Assembly: GCF_029227915.1 (NCBI RefSeq)
Contig: NC_079879.1
Span: forward strand, 20,970,501 to 21,034,500
Source: Hydractinia symbiolongicarpus
Taxonomy: Eukaryota > Cnidaria > Hydrozoa > Anthoathecata > Hydractiniidae
Length of the DNA stretch: 64,000 nt
Direction of reading: 5' to 3'
The notes below the pieces were generated by a model. The model ran no database searches, was not told the DNA's origin, and saw only the letters and a list, made by a program, of their open reading frames with translations. This document shows positions 1-12,350 of the stretch, one piece after another (position 1 is the stretch's first letter; the number at the start of each line of letters is the position of its first letter). The translations under genes were made by a program, and so were the position numbers.

Positions 1-1766
1 GATAGCTGGCCTTTAGGGTGCTCCCTGGGAATCTACATGCGTAGTCAAAATATTAAAATTGGATTGTTTAAGATTGATATATGGGAATAACATATGACAA
101 TCTGTTTAACATGCAGGGAACAATAATAATAAAAATAAAAAGCTTTTAGAAAATATGAAGGTCAGAAAGTGACCTGAAAACCTCAACTTGACACCACCTC
201 ACCACTTCCAAGTCCCAGTGGCCTTTGTCAACTTAGTCCTGGACTGGGATTGTTTATGTGCAAAAATTGGCCTTCGTGAACGGTCTACAAACTACGCTCG
301 AGCGCCAATAATACAACCCGCAAAAAACAGGGTACTGCTGGGATTCCGAAATAAAGCTGTGGCGCAACTCACACATAATAAAGTTATTAATATAGACATT
401 TTTCTCCTCAAAAGTACTGCAAAGTACTGTTTAAAAAAATTAAATGAAAATCATGTCAAGCAAAAAAAGCATGCTGATAACAAAACTTATCTCTTTCTGT
501 ATTTATTGTGGTATTTTACGGTACTATGTCATTTTGCGACACTGTAGGTAAGAATAAGAGGTTAAAAATTATTATAAATGAATAAAAAAAGTTAAAAAAT
601 GTGAAACTTACCTCACTTGTTGAAGTTTTAAAAAAACATAGTCAAACACACGGCCTCTGTATTAATTTTTCCTTAGACAATACTTTAGAGCATGCCTACA
701 TTATCTCGCAGCATTAAAAATTATAGTTTAATTATAGTTCATTACAGGACAATAAGCGAATATAATAGGCAAGCAAACGGAGTGCGTTCAAATCACTATG
801 AATTACATCGAGTGAATTCAAGCCTCATCTAATAATGTTTCATAAATCTTTCTTAAAAATATGGTGCCGAAAGGGAACAATCCTCAGTAAACCAAATGAG
901 CTTAAAAAAGCAATGCACAGTTATTAGCTCAATGACGTTAGTCGTTTGTGTCAAACGCCGAAAACATGTGTTTTTTTTTTCTAGTCACGGTAATAGACCT
1001 TTCCCGAATTTCTTAATTATGTCAAACTCAATTAAAGAGGTCGATACTAAAAATCCTTCTTATCCCTCAGTTTTTTAGCAAAAGGTAGATCAAATTACGT
1101 AATTTCGCCAATATTTCTGTGTGTCTAAAGTGCCTCAATTGCGAACTGAAAGTTACGGACAAACCCTTCATATAGCCGAGCTTTCTAAGAATAGCCTCGT
1201 TTTCAAAATAATTATTTTCTTTAAATCTAAATAAAATCTAACCAAAATATTGTATACCAGAATATCCTTTTATGAGCATAGAACTATTATAAAATTTTGG
1301 ATGACGTCATAATTGTCATAATTTGGGAAAGGTGTATTGGCTACGACTTTGCCACGTTAGTTTAACCTTAAGTGAGAAAGGAATAGAGTGCCCTCACCTC
1401 TTCTACTGTCCAAAACTTTAGCAAGGCGTGTAATTAGGAGGTGAAATTTTGAGAATATTCTTAACTTTCATTGCTGCTTGCGACAAAAAAAGATATATTT
1501 GAAATTTTTTTTTGTTAAATGCAGGGTTATCGCATTTCTTAGCCAGTAGTTATAATTTTATAAATTTTAAAAAGTACAGGCATATAAGAGTGTTTTAAAG
1601 ATGCATTTGTTATATAAATATATATCACGTGCATGTTGGGTACCAGGCGGTCACCAAGTTGTTGCTAAGGAGATAGATGTTTCTAGGACTAAATATCTAT
1701 ACTATAGTATAGATCAAGCAAAATGGCGGAATTTCTCATTTCAATTGCTTCCGCCCAGAACTTGGA
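1..1766. other. AT-rich non-coding stretch
   Basis: No gene is recognised here. Open frames at 188-547, 896-1078 and 1601-1798 have no recognisable domain or splice context. A perfect 20-bp palindrome lies at 1695-1714. An AAAT-type tetranucleotide run at about 1831-1853, just after this interval, looks like the tail of a LINE insertion. Confidence 0.5.
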
Positions 1767-1811
1767 GGATAATAAAAACGCAGTATTTAGTAGTGTAGTT
1801 GTCTTAGTTAT
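1767..1811 (+). repeat. Direct repeat, left copy (partner at 5022-5066)
   Basis: A 45-bp segment beginning ggataataaaaacgc recurs at 5022-5066 with about 4-5 mismatches in the same orientation. The two copies flank the LINE remnant, but they are too diverged and too long to be a normal LINE target-site duplication. They may be pieces of one dispersed repeat or traces of an older duplication. Confidence 0.6.
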
Positions 1812-1949
1812 CAATGTTGTACATGTTCGTAAATAAATAAATAAATAAATACATTAATGTAAAAAATACAAATGTGAAGCTTATCTGGCCCAATTCTCCT
1901 TAGCTTAGTGTAAGTCAGTGTTAACGAGACATGTCCCGGTCCTAAACCA

Positions 1950-4545
1950 TGTATGGAGAATTTGACAAAGAAAAAAGGAATACGCATATTTCATCAAAAT
2001 ATCAGAGGTTTATTACAAAGTTTTGAAAAAATCCAATCGTTTTTTGGTTTTTTGGTTTGTATAAGAACTTAAATTTATTAACACTATCCGAAATACATAT
2101 TATTATAGAAGTATTCCACAAAAAAGCCAAAAAGGTTTTTGTTGGGAGTTTTTACAGACCCCCGGATTGGTCAAATTATCCTCACGCACATTTTTACAAC
2201 AGTAGAAATCTTGAGACAATAATCTTTGGAGACTTTAATGTTAACTACGGAAATAAAAATGTATGCAGATAATTTAAAGACTTTAAAACTATTATATGTC
2301 GTAATTATTCAAATTACAACAAATCGCATATGTGCCGTGATCTTGAATCGGCAGAGTGGAATGCACTTTATGATATGACTGATGTAAATCGTGCATGGTC
2401 ATTTTTCAAAGATATTTAATAACAACGGTATATAATAAACATGCTCCCAAAATATCCAAACTAGTAAAGGGAAGACATTGTCCATGGCTCACGCAGGAAG
2501 TAAAAGGGCAGATTAATCATAAAGATCTATTGTTACGCAAAGCGCGAAGATCTAAAAATAAAAGTGACTGGACTTTATTTAAAATTACCAGAAACCACTG
2601 CAACAATTTAGTTCGAAAAGCAAAAAGAATTTACCATCAAGATTTATTGTACGAAAATCGAAACAATCCTCGAAAATTTTGGAAAGCTTTAAAGTCCCTT
2701 TTTTCGTCCAAAAATAAAACGCTTAAATCGTTAGTAAAACCTGTTGCTACCAAGCCAGTAACATTTCGAAAGCAAACAAATTTTGTAATTTCTTTAGTAC
2801 TGTTGCTCGTTTTATACCACTCGTCAATTTCGCTTGGAAACGTCAACAATAGAATCGCTTTAGAACTGAGGAAGTCTTTGAGTTTTTGTATGTCAGCAAA
2901 GTGTATACATCCAAAAAGAACTGAAGTCGTTAAAGCGTAACAAAGCAACTGGGTTTGATGATTTACCTCCTAAATTGATAAAGGACAGTGCCGAGATGAT
3001 TTCAAAACCAATGGCATTTATTGTAAATCTTACTTTAAAGACCGAAGTTATGCCAACTGAATGGAAAATTGCTTTGATCAGACTTCTTCACAAATCTGGA
3101 GAACGAGCAAATCCTGATAATTACCGCCCTATTTCAATACTGCCTGTGCTGTCCAAAATTATGGAGTGAATATTTAGAATCCAACCATTTACTGTCAGAG
3201 AAATAATTTGGCTACCGTAAAAAGAGATCGACCGTGCTTGCAACAGCATTATTGTTAGATGATGATGTAAGAAAAACTGCAGACAAAGGAAAAATTACTG
3301 GCGCGATATTCATTGACTTATCGAAAGCTTTCGATACCCTTGGGCACGCAACCCTTCTTGCAAAGTTAAAACAATATGGGGTAGGCAATGCCACACTTCA
3401 GTGGTTTGAGAGCTATTTGGTTGACAGAAAACAAATAGTTGGTTTTGACGATGACTTGACTGATCCTTATTTACGTTTCTTCAAACAAAATTTCTCAGAT
3501 AGAAGAATTGTTTAATAATGATTTAAAGAACATCAGCTCATACTTTCGTGAAAATGAACTTGTGATTAATTTAAAACCTGGAAAGATTAAGTGCGTGCTA
3601 TTTGGGACAGAAAAAAGATTAGCAATGTCAAAAGCTGACTTTGCATTGCTTTTTGACGGAGTACCAATCAATGTAACTACATCTTATAAATATCTTGGTA
3701 CAGTAATCAATCACACTCTTATCGGTCCGCAATTCGATAGTATGTACAAAAAATCCCTGTCAAAGTTAAGATTGTTGTGTAAACTCAAGTATTTCTAGAA
3801 CGAGGAAGCTATCGTTTTTATCGATCTCTCATACAATCTGTTATTCGATATAATTGCTTGTCATTTTGAAATTTACCAGCAACGCATTCACAAAAATTAC
3901 GATTCTTGGATAGACGAGCAATAACGATAACAAAAGATGCGAGTATCAACACATCAGGCATGATTAAAAAACATGCTGTTAAGTTGTGTGTATGGTGATT
4001 GTTGCTCGAATTTTGATAATTATTTTACTTTAAACTCCCATAATTTATCAACTAGAAATCAAAATTTTTTTTTAAAAATTCCTAAAATAAAACTTGAGTT
4101 TGCTCGGTCGGGTTTCTTCTTTCAAGGAGCTAGGCTTTTCAACTCCTTGCCCAAGGAGATCCGGCAGAATGGACATGAGTTCAGTAAAAAGTTACTAAAT
4201 TTTGAGTTTAGATAATTTCTTTGAGTATTTTTTATACTTTAAGTTTTCTCGTAATACATCTTTTAGATTGTTCATGGCGACTTGTTCTAAGTTACACTTG
4301 TCGAGATAGTCTTTCCTGCCACTGTTTCTTCTGGTCGTTACTTTTCACACGTTTTGGCTAATTTTTGCGTTTACCATGAGTTTTTGAGTATTTTTTTCAG
4401 TTTAATACTTTTCTTGGCATTTTAAATAATTACTAACTATATTTAACGTATGCATAAACAGGACGTATATTAATAACAGTATTTTTTACTGAAATAATCA
4501 TCTTGTATTAAATTCGGAAATAAATAAATAAATAAATAAATAATA
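1950..4545 (+). mobile_element. Degraded non-LTR retrotransposon (LINE, CR1/L2/Jockey-like)
   Basis: Conceptual fragments in several frames show a LINE ORF2 in order. An endonuclease start (RIFHQNIRGL, then LLTLSEIHI) at about 1970-2110 is followed by endonuclease motifs YRPP and IFGDFN near 2150-2245. The linker between endonuclease and reverse transcriptase (PWLTQEV, NPRKFWKALKSLF) is at 2395-2720. Reverse-transcriptase motifs follow: PDNYRPISILPVLSK (about 3112-3160) and IFIDLSKAFDT (3310-3342). A C-terminal block FFFQGARLFNSLPKEIR sits near 4115-4165. The 3' end is a run of AAAT tetranucleotides at about 4518-4545, typical for CR1/L2-type tails. Stops, frameshifts and internal deletions run throughout. 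The YADD catalytic box should lie between 3470 and 3508 and is missing. The copy is dead. Confidence 0.85.
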
Positions 4546-5021
4546 ACGATATCGAATTTTAACCCATCCTCCTGCCTAGTAATTAACCCCCGTAGATTTT
4601 CTACTAATCTACAACTTTGATTCAGCTAACAGTCATATTTTCATTCTAATATCACATCCTTATTACGCTCTTTTAGAATCGTTACAATATTTTACGTCTC
4701 AAAAAATATATTTACATAATATAAAAAAAAAAAAAAACAAGCAGTCAGAAGGTATTTGCTTTTTTTCTCCTGAGTTAAGTGCAAGTTTTACTCCGAGATT
4801 TGTCTTTTACAAGAAAAAACTTTTCAGTTCCTCGTAGGCAAATGAGGTTGGTTTCATTTACCTATTTTTTTAAAAAGAAACCACATAGAAACGGCATTTT
4901 TCTAAGCTTAAAGTGAGACACTAACCTTCACGAAAATTACGTAACGAAAATAAATACGATTATTTTCTAATTTGCTTTGCTCAACCGAAATTTACCTTGT
5001 TTATTTTCTAAACTCCATGCG
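4546..5021. other. Non-coding spacer
   Basis: AT-rich sequence with a short poly-A tract near 4724-4738. I see no gene, RNA or repeat that I can name. Confidence 0.5.
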
Positions 5022-5066
5022 GGATAATAAAAACGCTATATTTAGTAGTGTATTCGTCTTAGTTAT
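5022..5066 (+). repeat. Direct repeat, right copy (partner at 1767-1811)
   Basis: About 90% identical to 1767-1811 and in the same orientation. It ends in gtcttagttat as the left copy does. See the left copy for interpretation. Confidence 0.6.
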
Positions 5067-5129
5067 GTTTCTAAAAGTAGGGGCGAAAGAGTGTTTTAGA
5101 CACCTAACCTTTCAGAAAAAGACTTACTA

Positions 5130-5640
5130 TTGTCATCTTGCACTTATCCATCTTTTGCCCTTCCGGATCTTCGCCGTCCATGTATTTTGGATAATCTGTT
5201 TGGTACTCTTTTCAGAGTGTTTACTTCTCCACATTTTGCATACGCTTCCGGGAATGCTTCAACTAATTCTATTAAATTATCTTCTCTTGGGAGCAGTGAT
5301 CAAATGGTTTCTGATAAAGTCTTTAAATTTTGTAGGATTCTGGTTTGGTGATTGTGCTTGTTGCTGTTTTTCAAATTTCTGGGCAAGTATTTCTCCAATG
5401 GCCGAATCTTCCACATGTGAAGCAGGCTCCTCAGAGCTTTGGTGCGTTTGTAATGCTTATTCTCCCAATCAACCACCTGGTTAGTATCCACTTGGTTGGT
5501 AGCTTTGGAACCTTTCTGGTGGCTAGGAGTATTTGAAAAGGAAAAACGATTCTGAGGAGTTAAACTTGAAATATATTTTTTATTTTTACAATTCTCGGTC
5601 TTTTCCAGTGCCTGGTTTCAGCCTCCTCAGTTCTTTTTTT
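5130..5640 (-). pseudogene. Unidentified minus-strand coding remnant
   Basis: On the minus strand, a frame from about 5491 down to 5300 reads VVDWENKHYKRTKALRSLLH and continues past a stop into an acidic then basic stretch (LIELVEAFPEAYAKCGEV) at about 5160-5280. Composition is charged and protein-like, unlike the AT-rich noise around it, and local GC is higher. I do not recognise the family. A retroelement or transposon fragment is likely given the surroundings, but this is inference. Plus-strand open frames over the same bases are probably shadows. Confidence 0.3.
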
Positions 5641-5899
5641 GTCCTCACCATCGGAAGCAAGATGTAGTATTCATCCCCCCTTCGGAAGACCTACTTTTCG
5701 GTTGAGGATTTGGAGTATCGTATGTGGAAAATGGATTTTGTGTGGGAAAAGGAAACAAAAAACAAGGGCTTCATCAGGCGCGCACGCCTTGTTTCTTATA
5801 CCGCTTTTTGTACGAGTAGTAAAATTGATCCATGGTAGAATCAATGCTACATTACCTGGTGCTAGCTGTTACTCATTATGAAAGATATGTTTATAACAA

Positions 5900-6719
5900 A
5901 TAGGTTATCATTACATAAATTTTTCCTAATTTGTTTTTTTTGGCGTATTTAACAGATTTATCAAACGAGCGATAAGGAACTATGTGCGGTGATAGCGAGG
6001 TTATTAAAAGAAAGAGAAAAATCGTGTTTTATCCTTGCGAAAGAAGGCTAAGTCATGTGACTCTATGGGTAATTATAATTGGTACGCGAATTGAATCTGT
6101 AATAGTGGGATTTTAATTAGTTGAGAGAACCACTACACCTCGGGTAAGTGACGTAGTGTACAATTTATGACCAGTAAATATCAAACAAGGCAGAGGGACT
6201 GTGCTAGAAACGTGGAACACGCGCACTTGCGGGTAATTTAGCTGTTTGGATAGCGCGAACCGTGGATATAATCCGCATACAAGAATAATGGCTTAAGTAT
6301 GAAAGCCAAAGAAGAAGTTAAAGGTACTCAGACAGACTTTCTTCTCGTGCATACAGACTTTAGAGACGCATGCGTTCCGAAGATTTGCCATGCGGATGTA
6401 AAAGATATTCCAAAAACAGTGCACATGTTAAAATGCCTGTGATTAAGTTAGCTCTATTCCTGGGAGCTGTTTAAAGGTTGGTAGGTTATAAACTAAGCAA
6501 CCGCACAGGGGTACGCAAGCCACGCGGTGAGTAAAAAACAACAAACTCACAACAATACCATAGTTTGTGTAACACCAAATATACAAACGAAAGGCCGGGC
6601 AAACCGAAAATAAAGTATCCAAAGATTACAACAAAAATTTAAGTGAAAGCATGGTGGATATGGGAAAAGCAAATACAAATGTGTATTGACAATACAACAC
6701 AAGGAATTACTAAGTGTTG
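5900..6719. other. Non-coding stretch before the duplicated unit
   Basis: Mixed-composition sequence without recognisable coding potential. A 60-codon minus-strand frame at 6547-6729 is low-complexity hydrophobic and not supported. Confidence 0.4.
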
Positions 6720-7379
6720 TGTATAACATGTTAATTCGTTATAAGTAAAATAGTATTCATTTCATTTGATTCGTACCACGTGGTAGTGGTAATCGCCTGT
6801 GCTACATTTTATTTCATAAGGATACAATCGGTATGTATCGTAGTGAGTTGCTTCAGTAAAATTTTCATAATAATTGACGTTAAGTTAGCTACGTTCTTGT
6901 ATTGCTTTTTTGTATTTGTGTATTTTAAATGTATTTAAATACATTTTTTTTGTTTGCACCCTGAGAAAGTCAATTTTTTATTTTTTATTTATTTAATCAC
7001 TAAACAAAATTTATTTTTGGAAAAATCGATTTTTTTTGTCACCAAGTACAACGTTAAGGTGTGAGGACACTTTAACGCAAGCATTCTTCTTTTTGGAAAA
7101 GTCTCAGTCCCAGCCTTCAAGTAAACTAGGTTCTAGGTTATATGCTGATTAATATTATTAAAAACATCGTTAAAAAGTTGTCGTCACTAAATAATTTTGG
7201 CGTTATTTTCAGTAATATTCAGAACTGTATAAACAGAAAAAAAGGATATACCCTGTGATAAGTTTTTTTTCTTCTTGTGAAATCCTTGAAAATACCATTA
7301 GCTTTCCAACGTTCTTTGGTTTTTCTATTAATTTTGAATCCCCTATGATTGAAACCTACTTCCGGAATCACATATCGAG

Positions 7380-7718
7380 ATGTTCAAATCTTGTTGCTTC
7401 TCGTTATTTCCCTTTGTCAGTATGCGTTCCAATACAAGAACAACTGGTCAGTGGGATGACCAAATCATTTTGCGCATTGTTTTTAGTACAATTTCCACGA
7501 ATTTTATTTCTGTCGTTAATTTCAATGTTGTTGCTTTTGTTACCGTTGCTGGTGTCTGTTGGTCTTCAATCGGTGAGAGTTCCTCACTCAATTTTGCACT
7601 GCAGAATGTTTATGATGCGAGAACATGTTTTAACCAAAAAAACACCGTAAAAGGAAGAAAAAATGTTTCTTCTAAGCTGCATATAAAATTGATTCGAAAA
7701 ACTGCTTCGAATCAGTAG
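7380..7718 (+). other. Open frame upstream of gene A, shared with unit 2
   Basis: A 112-codon frame beginning MFKSCCFSLFPFVSMR has a counterpart at 26953-27255 in unit 2 that stays open for 100 codons despite about 8% divergence and an indel. It lies immediately 5' of the TATA-like site of gene A. No domain is recognised. It may be non-coding sequence that happens to be open in both copies, or the remnant of an older gene. Confidence 0.25.
7682..7688 (+). promoter_or_regulatory. TATA-like box upstream of gene A
   Basis: A TATAAAA heptamer lies about 155 bp before the gene A start codon. The same heptamer sits at the aligned position in unit 2 (27262-27268). The distance leaves room for a 5' UTR of roughly 120 bp. 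Function is inferred from position only. Confidence 0.35.
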
Positions 7719-8739
7719 AGTTAATCAATTAGTGAAAAAGCAAAACATGAATTTTTACGACAAATTTTTATTTGCTTGTACGACTTTCAGTTTCAACATT
7801 GTTACAGACAAGAGCTTCATTAAGAACATTTCTTCAGGAAAATGTATTTAATACTTATACTACCAGGTAGATTATATTATAATTCTTTTTGAAACCTGTA
7901 TTCAGGAATATTAGAAATTATCTTTAAGTTTGATTTCTATATTATTAACTTCTTTTCTCAGTATCCCTTTGTTTAAGTACGCATACTTTTTTTTCAAGAA
8001 CATTTTAATAACAATTTTGCTGTTTAGTGTTCATACTATCGACATTGTCACCGATATATTGCAAACCACTTACCAGCGTCCAAATACTTCAAAAAATCAA
8101 AAACAATTTAGCAAACCAAGTTAACAAATTTTGTTCTGTAAGTATACCCTTTTTCTTCAATCTTAAAACTAAACCAGGTATTGATCACTACACAATGTTT
8201 CAAAGTCTGTTTTTAACCACAATGTTATAATGTTCTTTTCCAGTTAAAACCTACCAAAAAAGAGAGTGAAGTTTTGGATGCATATAAAGATGCTCTCGCA
8301 ACGAACAAGGTAAGGAAATCATAATATTGTGTTCTGTTAAACAATCCTGGTAATTTGAGAATCTTGTACCACTGATTAAAATAATGTATAGGATTGCATG
8401 CTTTTAAGGAATAGTTAATTAGTCATTGCGGTGAAACATTTTTGATCACGTCGTCAACTCTTTGCTTTCCAAACGTGTGCGCTAAACCAGCCTGACGGAA
8501 TAGATCCTAAGCGGTCCTTAGTGGCCCATTCACGGGATGTAACCTGTTATTTCCACCTGTAACCAAGTTATTTGTCTCCAAGGTTTTAAATTCAATGCAA
8601 TTGCGTTAACCATCTCAATAAGTTTCATCAAAGTCAATGTTTTGACGTCAAAAATTTTAAATGACGAAAGAGATTTTCACGTGATATTTAAGGAAATTAA
8701 ATATCATCCCTTTACCTATAACACAATTAGTTATTAGTA

Positions 8740-8850
8740 AGTTACCTGAAGATGTAAAGTTTTATTTACGAAAAGCTTCGTGTATTTTATTGTAAATTTT
8801 GTATGTTCTTCTATATAATAATCCTACTATGCCAAAGAAAACAATTTTAA
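8740..8850 (+). mobile_element. Short LINE-tail-like insertion replacing exon 3 of gene A
   Basis: Between sequences that align to unit 2 (to about 8738, and from about 8855) unit 1 has only about 110 bp where unit 2 has about 720 bp including exon 3. The bases read LPEDVKFYLRKAS in one frame, resembling the conserved C-terminus of LINE ORF2. The call is tentative because of the length. Confidence 0.3.
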
Positions 8851-9629
8851 TGTCAACAGTCTTTCGGTTCATTAACACAAAATATGTTAAAAGAGCTTGC
8901 CATCGCTTTGATATCATTAGTAATACTTTGTAAGGACACATAATGTATTAACCTCACTACGTATGCAATTCATATTTCTATATGCTGCAATCAAAAACAC
9001 TTGCCAAAACAGGGACTGTAATAATCACTTCCTTTCGCGCGTACTTCCTTCATGACTAAAGGTCTCACCATTTGACTGTATTTTCCGCCATAGCGCAAAT
9101 AAACCCATGAGATTATTTGTTTAAGTGTGCACACTTTAGCAAAATTAGGACTTTTGATGAACTAAACATGCCCCAACAAAGACCTGGCGAAATTTTTTAG
9201 CTATAGCGGAAAATGCAGAGAAATTAAAACCAGCCTTAAACCTACGCCTTTATGGTTACAAAACACAGATATGTTTTTGCAACAACTAAACAACTAGTGG
9301 AACAGCTAGCGAACGTCTCTTCAAGAATACCTTCTCAAACGAGAAGCAAGTTCTCCATTCTTTTTTCTTTAAATCTCTTTGAAAACAGTGATTGTCCTAG
9401 CATATGTGCTTACTTGTTTTGTAATTGACAACTTTAAAGAATTCCATCTTTCAATAACGTCACGAGTTATTAGACATTACCCAAAACCACAATAATTTTT
9501 TCTTCTGATATCTTAACGACCATTTATAGATGTTTCTGTTACTTATTTCTTCATACGCTAAAAATAGAAGGTATGTTGTAAAGCATTTATATAAGAGCTT
9601 TTTTATCCTTAGGACAGAAATTGTAAAAC

Positions 9630-9632
9630 AGA
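9630..9632 (+). repeat. CACTA target-site duplication, left (aga)
   Basis: Three bases aga precede the CACTG terminus; the same three follow the CAGTG terminus at 12915-12917. Three-base duplications are the hallmark of CACTA/EnSpm insertion. Confidence 0.85.
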
Positions 9633-9959
9633 CACTGCATGAAATTCGGTGTTTTCCAATTTTCATAAACAGATAACTTTGTACAATCAATATTCAAAAA
9701 AACAAAAACATGATGTTTTTGAAATTAGTGCTTATTGATTTTAAAAAACATTAAGTTTTAAGTTTTTACAATGCAGAAAAAAATATGTTATGTTTTCGTT
9801 ATTCGGAAAACATGATAAGGCAATGTTTTCTGTGTTATAGAAAAAAAATACTTTAGGTTAACGGTCCACAATAAAATATTACATTTTTATGTAAATATTA
9901 CATAAAAGTTGAAAACTTCATGTTTATGCATTTTTTTTTTTAATTTTGTTATTGAAAAC

Positions 9960-10260
9960 TAGTCGATAAAGTCCGTGGAAAAATCCACTTCGGCAGGAGT
10001 AAAATGGGACATAAAACCATAACTTGAATTTTGATGACGTTTGCAGAGCTTGAAACGCTAATAAAGAAAACGTATATGATCACGCGCTTTTGACAGACGT
10101 TTAGGAATTACAAAGGTTTAAAAATTTAAACTACATCGTAATTACTGCATTAATTTGAATTAACCTGTTGACATGCATTTTCCGCCGACTTCAAAGAAAA
10201 ACGAAAACATTCACTTTGCCGACATACTTTTCGTATTATTATAAGAGATATGTTGTGTGA
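9960..10260 (+). repeat. Dispersed CCGTGG-family repeat nested in the CACTA element
   Basis: Begins actagtcgataaagtccgtg and shares modules with 13850-14090, 28251-28680, 30935-31600, 56869-57126 and 59457-60120: the actag...ccgtggaaaaatcca head, a cataaa/acgctaat/gatcacg...ttttgacagacg module, and a cggc...tcaaag(g)aaa module. Class unknown; no coding capacity seen. Confidence 0.55.
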
Positions 10261-10712
10261 AAGTCTGCTCAAGTTTAAGAAACAAGCTTTTGTTTCATAA
10301 GATACACGATTTTAATAAACATAAGGCAAAAATTATGAGTACTTTTAACTGCTAACTTATAAAATATTGAAAAAATTAAAAAAATTATAAAAGAGAATCG
10401 AAATAATTCTCCTTATATGAAAATTATAACACTGTTTTTCATAATTGATTTGTATTTGCAAGGTTTAATCACATATAACGTGGATACAAAAGAAAGTTAG
10501 TTATATTATTCATGTAGGCTGGACCAATCGTCATAAACTAAACAGATTAAAAGCAGGGGAAGTTAGAAATTTATGTCATTTTAAAACTTAGCAACCCTTT
10601 AAAGAAAAAAAATTAAGATAATAACTATGTGCAAAATATAATAAAAAACATTTGGCTTCAGAGGTCCAAAATAAGAGAAAAAATAAGAACAATTAAAGAA
10701 CAGTTTAAAGCT

Positions 10713-12130
10713 TTAAATTGAAAAAGTTAAGAACTTTTGAAGGCTTTTTTTAAGTAAAATGATTTTATAAAAAATGGGTACATTATTAAATCCCAATAGC
10801 TTTTCTTCTACACGAAACAACACAAACGTCTTTTCCATGTAGCCTTGTTTGTATTTAAATGAACTTTGATCTAATGCGCTGCACTGGAATAAAATTTGCA
10901 GGCCCGCTGTTCTGATACAGGTTTTTGCACCAAACTTCGAGCGGTTTCCCATGAAAAACTTTGTTACATCAGGAGTGTGATAAAACCAATCAACGTATGC
11001 AAATAAATGCTCGTAGTGCTTTCCTTTTACAATTAATCCATGTTTTAGAAAAAACATGAGTCTTCCTGGGTGTGGAAAATGGTACATCTCACTAGATGGC
11101 TGATTCGTTCCATGTTCATTACCCCAGTATGCAACCACAAAACTAGAATTAACACTTCGCGAATTGTATGAGCCAAGAACTTCATTGCCTATAAATATCT
11201 CGCTTGTTTTCCAGCCAGACTTGGGTAAAGAGTCTCATACACTTTTGTCAACTGCCATAATAGGTATGAATCAAGGTGGTAGATAAGAAGCTTTTTTGGA
11301 TAGGATACAACTTTTAAGTCAACCCAACATTTTTTTCCAATAGGATCAAACCTTCTCGACGAACATTGTAGGTACAAGAGAAGCTCATGTGATAAAATAT
11401 CATTCAAAGCTCCCCTTTCTTTGTGATTATTGAGAACATTATCAATACAATCAATTATTGGTTGAAATTCATCACCAACATCATGTCGGTTGTTAAATAC
11501 ATGATTATCTCGAATAAATCTGTTCATCATTTGACACTCTACATTTCGTTTATTAGTAGGTATGCTTCCAAGAATCCCATTGTATCTACATTAAAATAAT
11601 AATATACTTTGTTAATGCATATTCTGTATGATTCCAGTTCTTAGAAAAATAGCTCAAACAGTGGATTACATAAAAAAGTCATTGATTAGGACATGTGTGT
11701 TGGTAGAATATTATCAGTGTAGAATTTAAAAAACATATATTGCATCATACCTTTTAAAACTGAATAACCAGAATGAATATATAGGTCCATAGTCCAAGAG
11801 ACATGCCAATATATGACCATGCAAATGCATATTGGGTGTAACCTTGTGTTCACCATAAAGCTGCTGAAACGATTTACCAAAACGTATAAGGTAGTTGTCA
11901 GCAATTTTTATGTCATCCTCCGTTAAAGCTCTAACACATAGATATTGACATGCAATAACAAAATTTCTCCAACAATTTAAGTGTTCTTTTGGTATTATTC
12001 CTTTGAGTGCATACAAAGAAAATAAAATAGTCCAATTTTTTAACTCGTCAGCAGTGAACATATCAGCCTCCAATTTTGCTGGCAGCTTCCCAATGTCAGA
12101 TGGAGTTTTTATCGCATCAACACGATTTAA
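10713..12130 (-). pseudogene. CACTA/EnSpm transposase C-terminal remnant
   Basis: Minus-strand exon 12130-11751 includes DELKNWTILFSLYALKGIIP, then NCWRNFVIACQYL and HKVTPNMHLHGHILACLLDY, ending SFKR. It splices with GT-AG over 11750-11586 (165 bp) to an exon starting at 11585 that reads YNGILGSIPTNKR and MMNRFIRDN. This is the conserved block after the DDE region in EnSpm transposases. A frameshift near 11220 separates it from the continuation at 11138-10713 (FVVAYWGNEHG, then FPHPGRLMFF). The catalytic N-terminal half is absent. The match to CACTA termini around it supports the assignment. Confidence 0.8.
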
Positions 12131-12350
12131 GTACTAATATTTATTTCCATATATTATATTTTAGCTACTAATATTTATTTCCATATTGTATTATATTTAA
12201 TTACTAATATTTTTTTCCATGTATTATATTTTAACTACTTATATTTATTTCCATTGTACTTTATTTTAGCTACTAATATGTATTTCTGTATTGTTTTAAA
12301 TTTAAGTACTAATATTTATTTCCATGTATGATATTTTAACTGCTAATAAT
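12131..12350. repeat. Subterminal tandem repeat of the CACTA element
   Basis: About six units of 34-42 bp, each built around tactaatatttatttccat with a variable spacer, lie between the transposase remnant and the right terminus. CACTA elements typically carry subterminal repeats bound by their transposase. Here the units are longer than the usual 10-20 bp motifs. Confidence 0.7.

Noticed and set aside
188-547. 119-codon open frame near the left edge
   Set aside because: No ATG at the frame start used, no recognisable domain, and no splice or promoter context. Length is unremarkable for a 64-kb window.
12131-12350. CRISPR-like array
   Set aside because: Repeats are degenerate, AT-rich, without unique spacers, and lie within a eukaryotic transposon.
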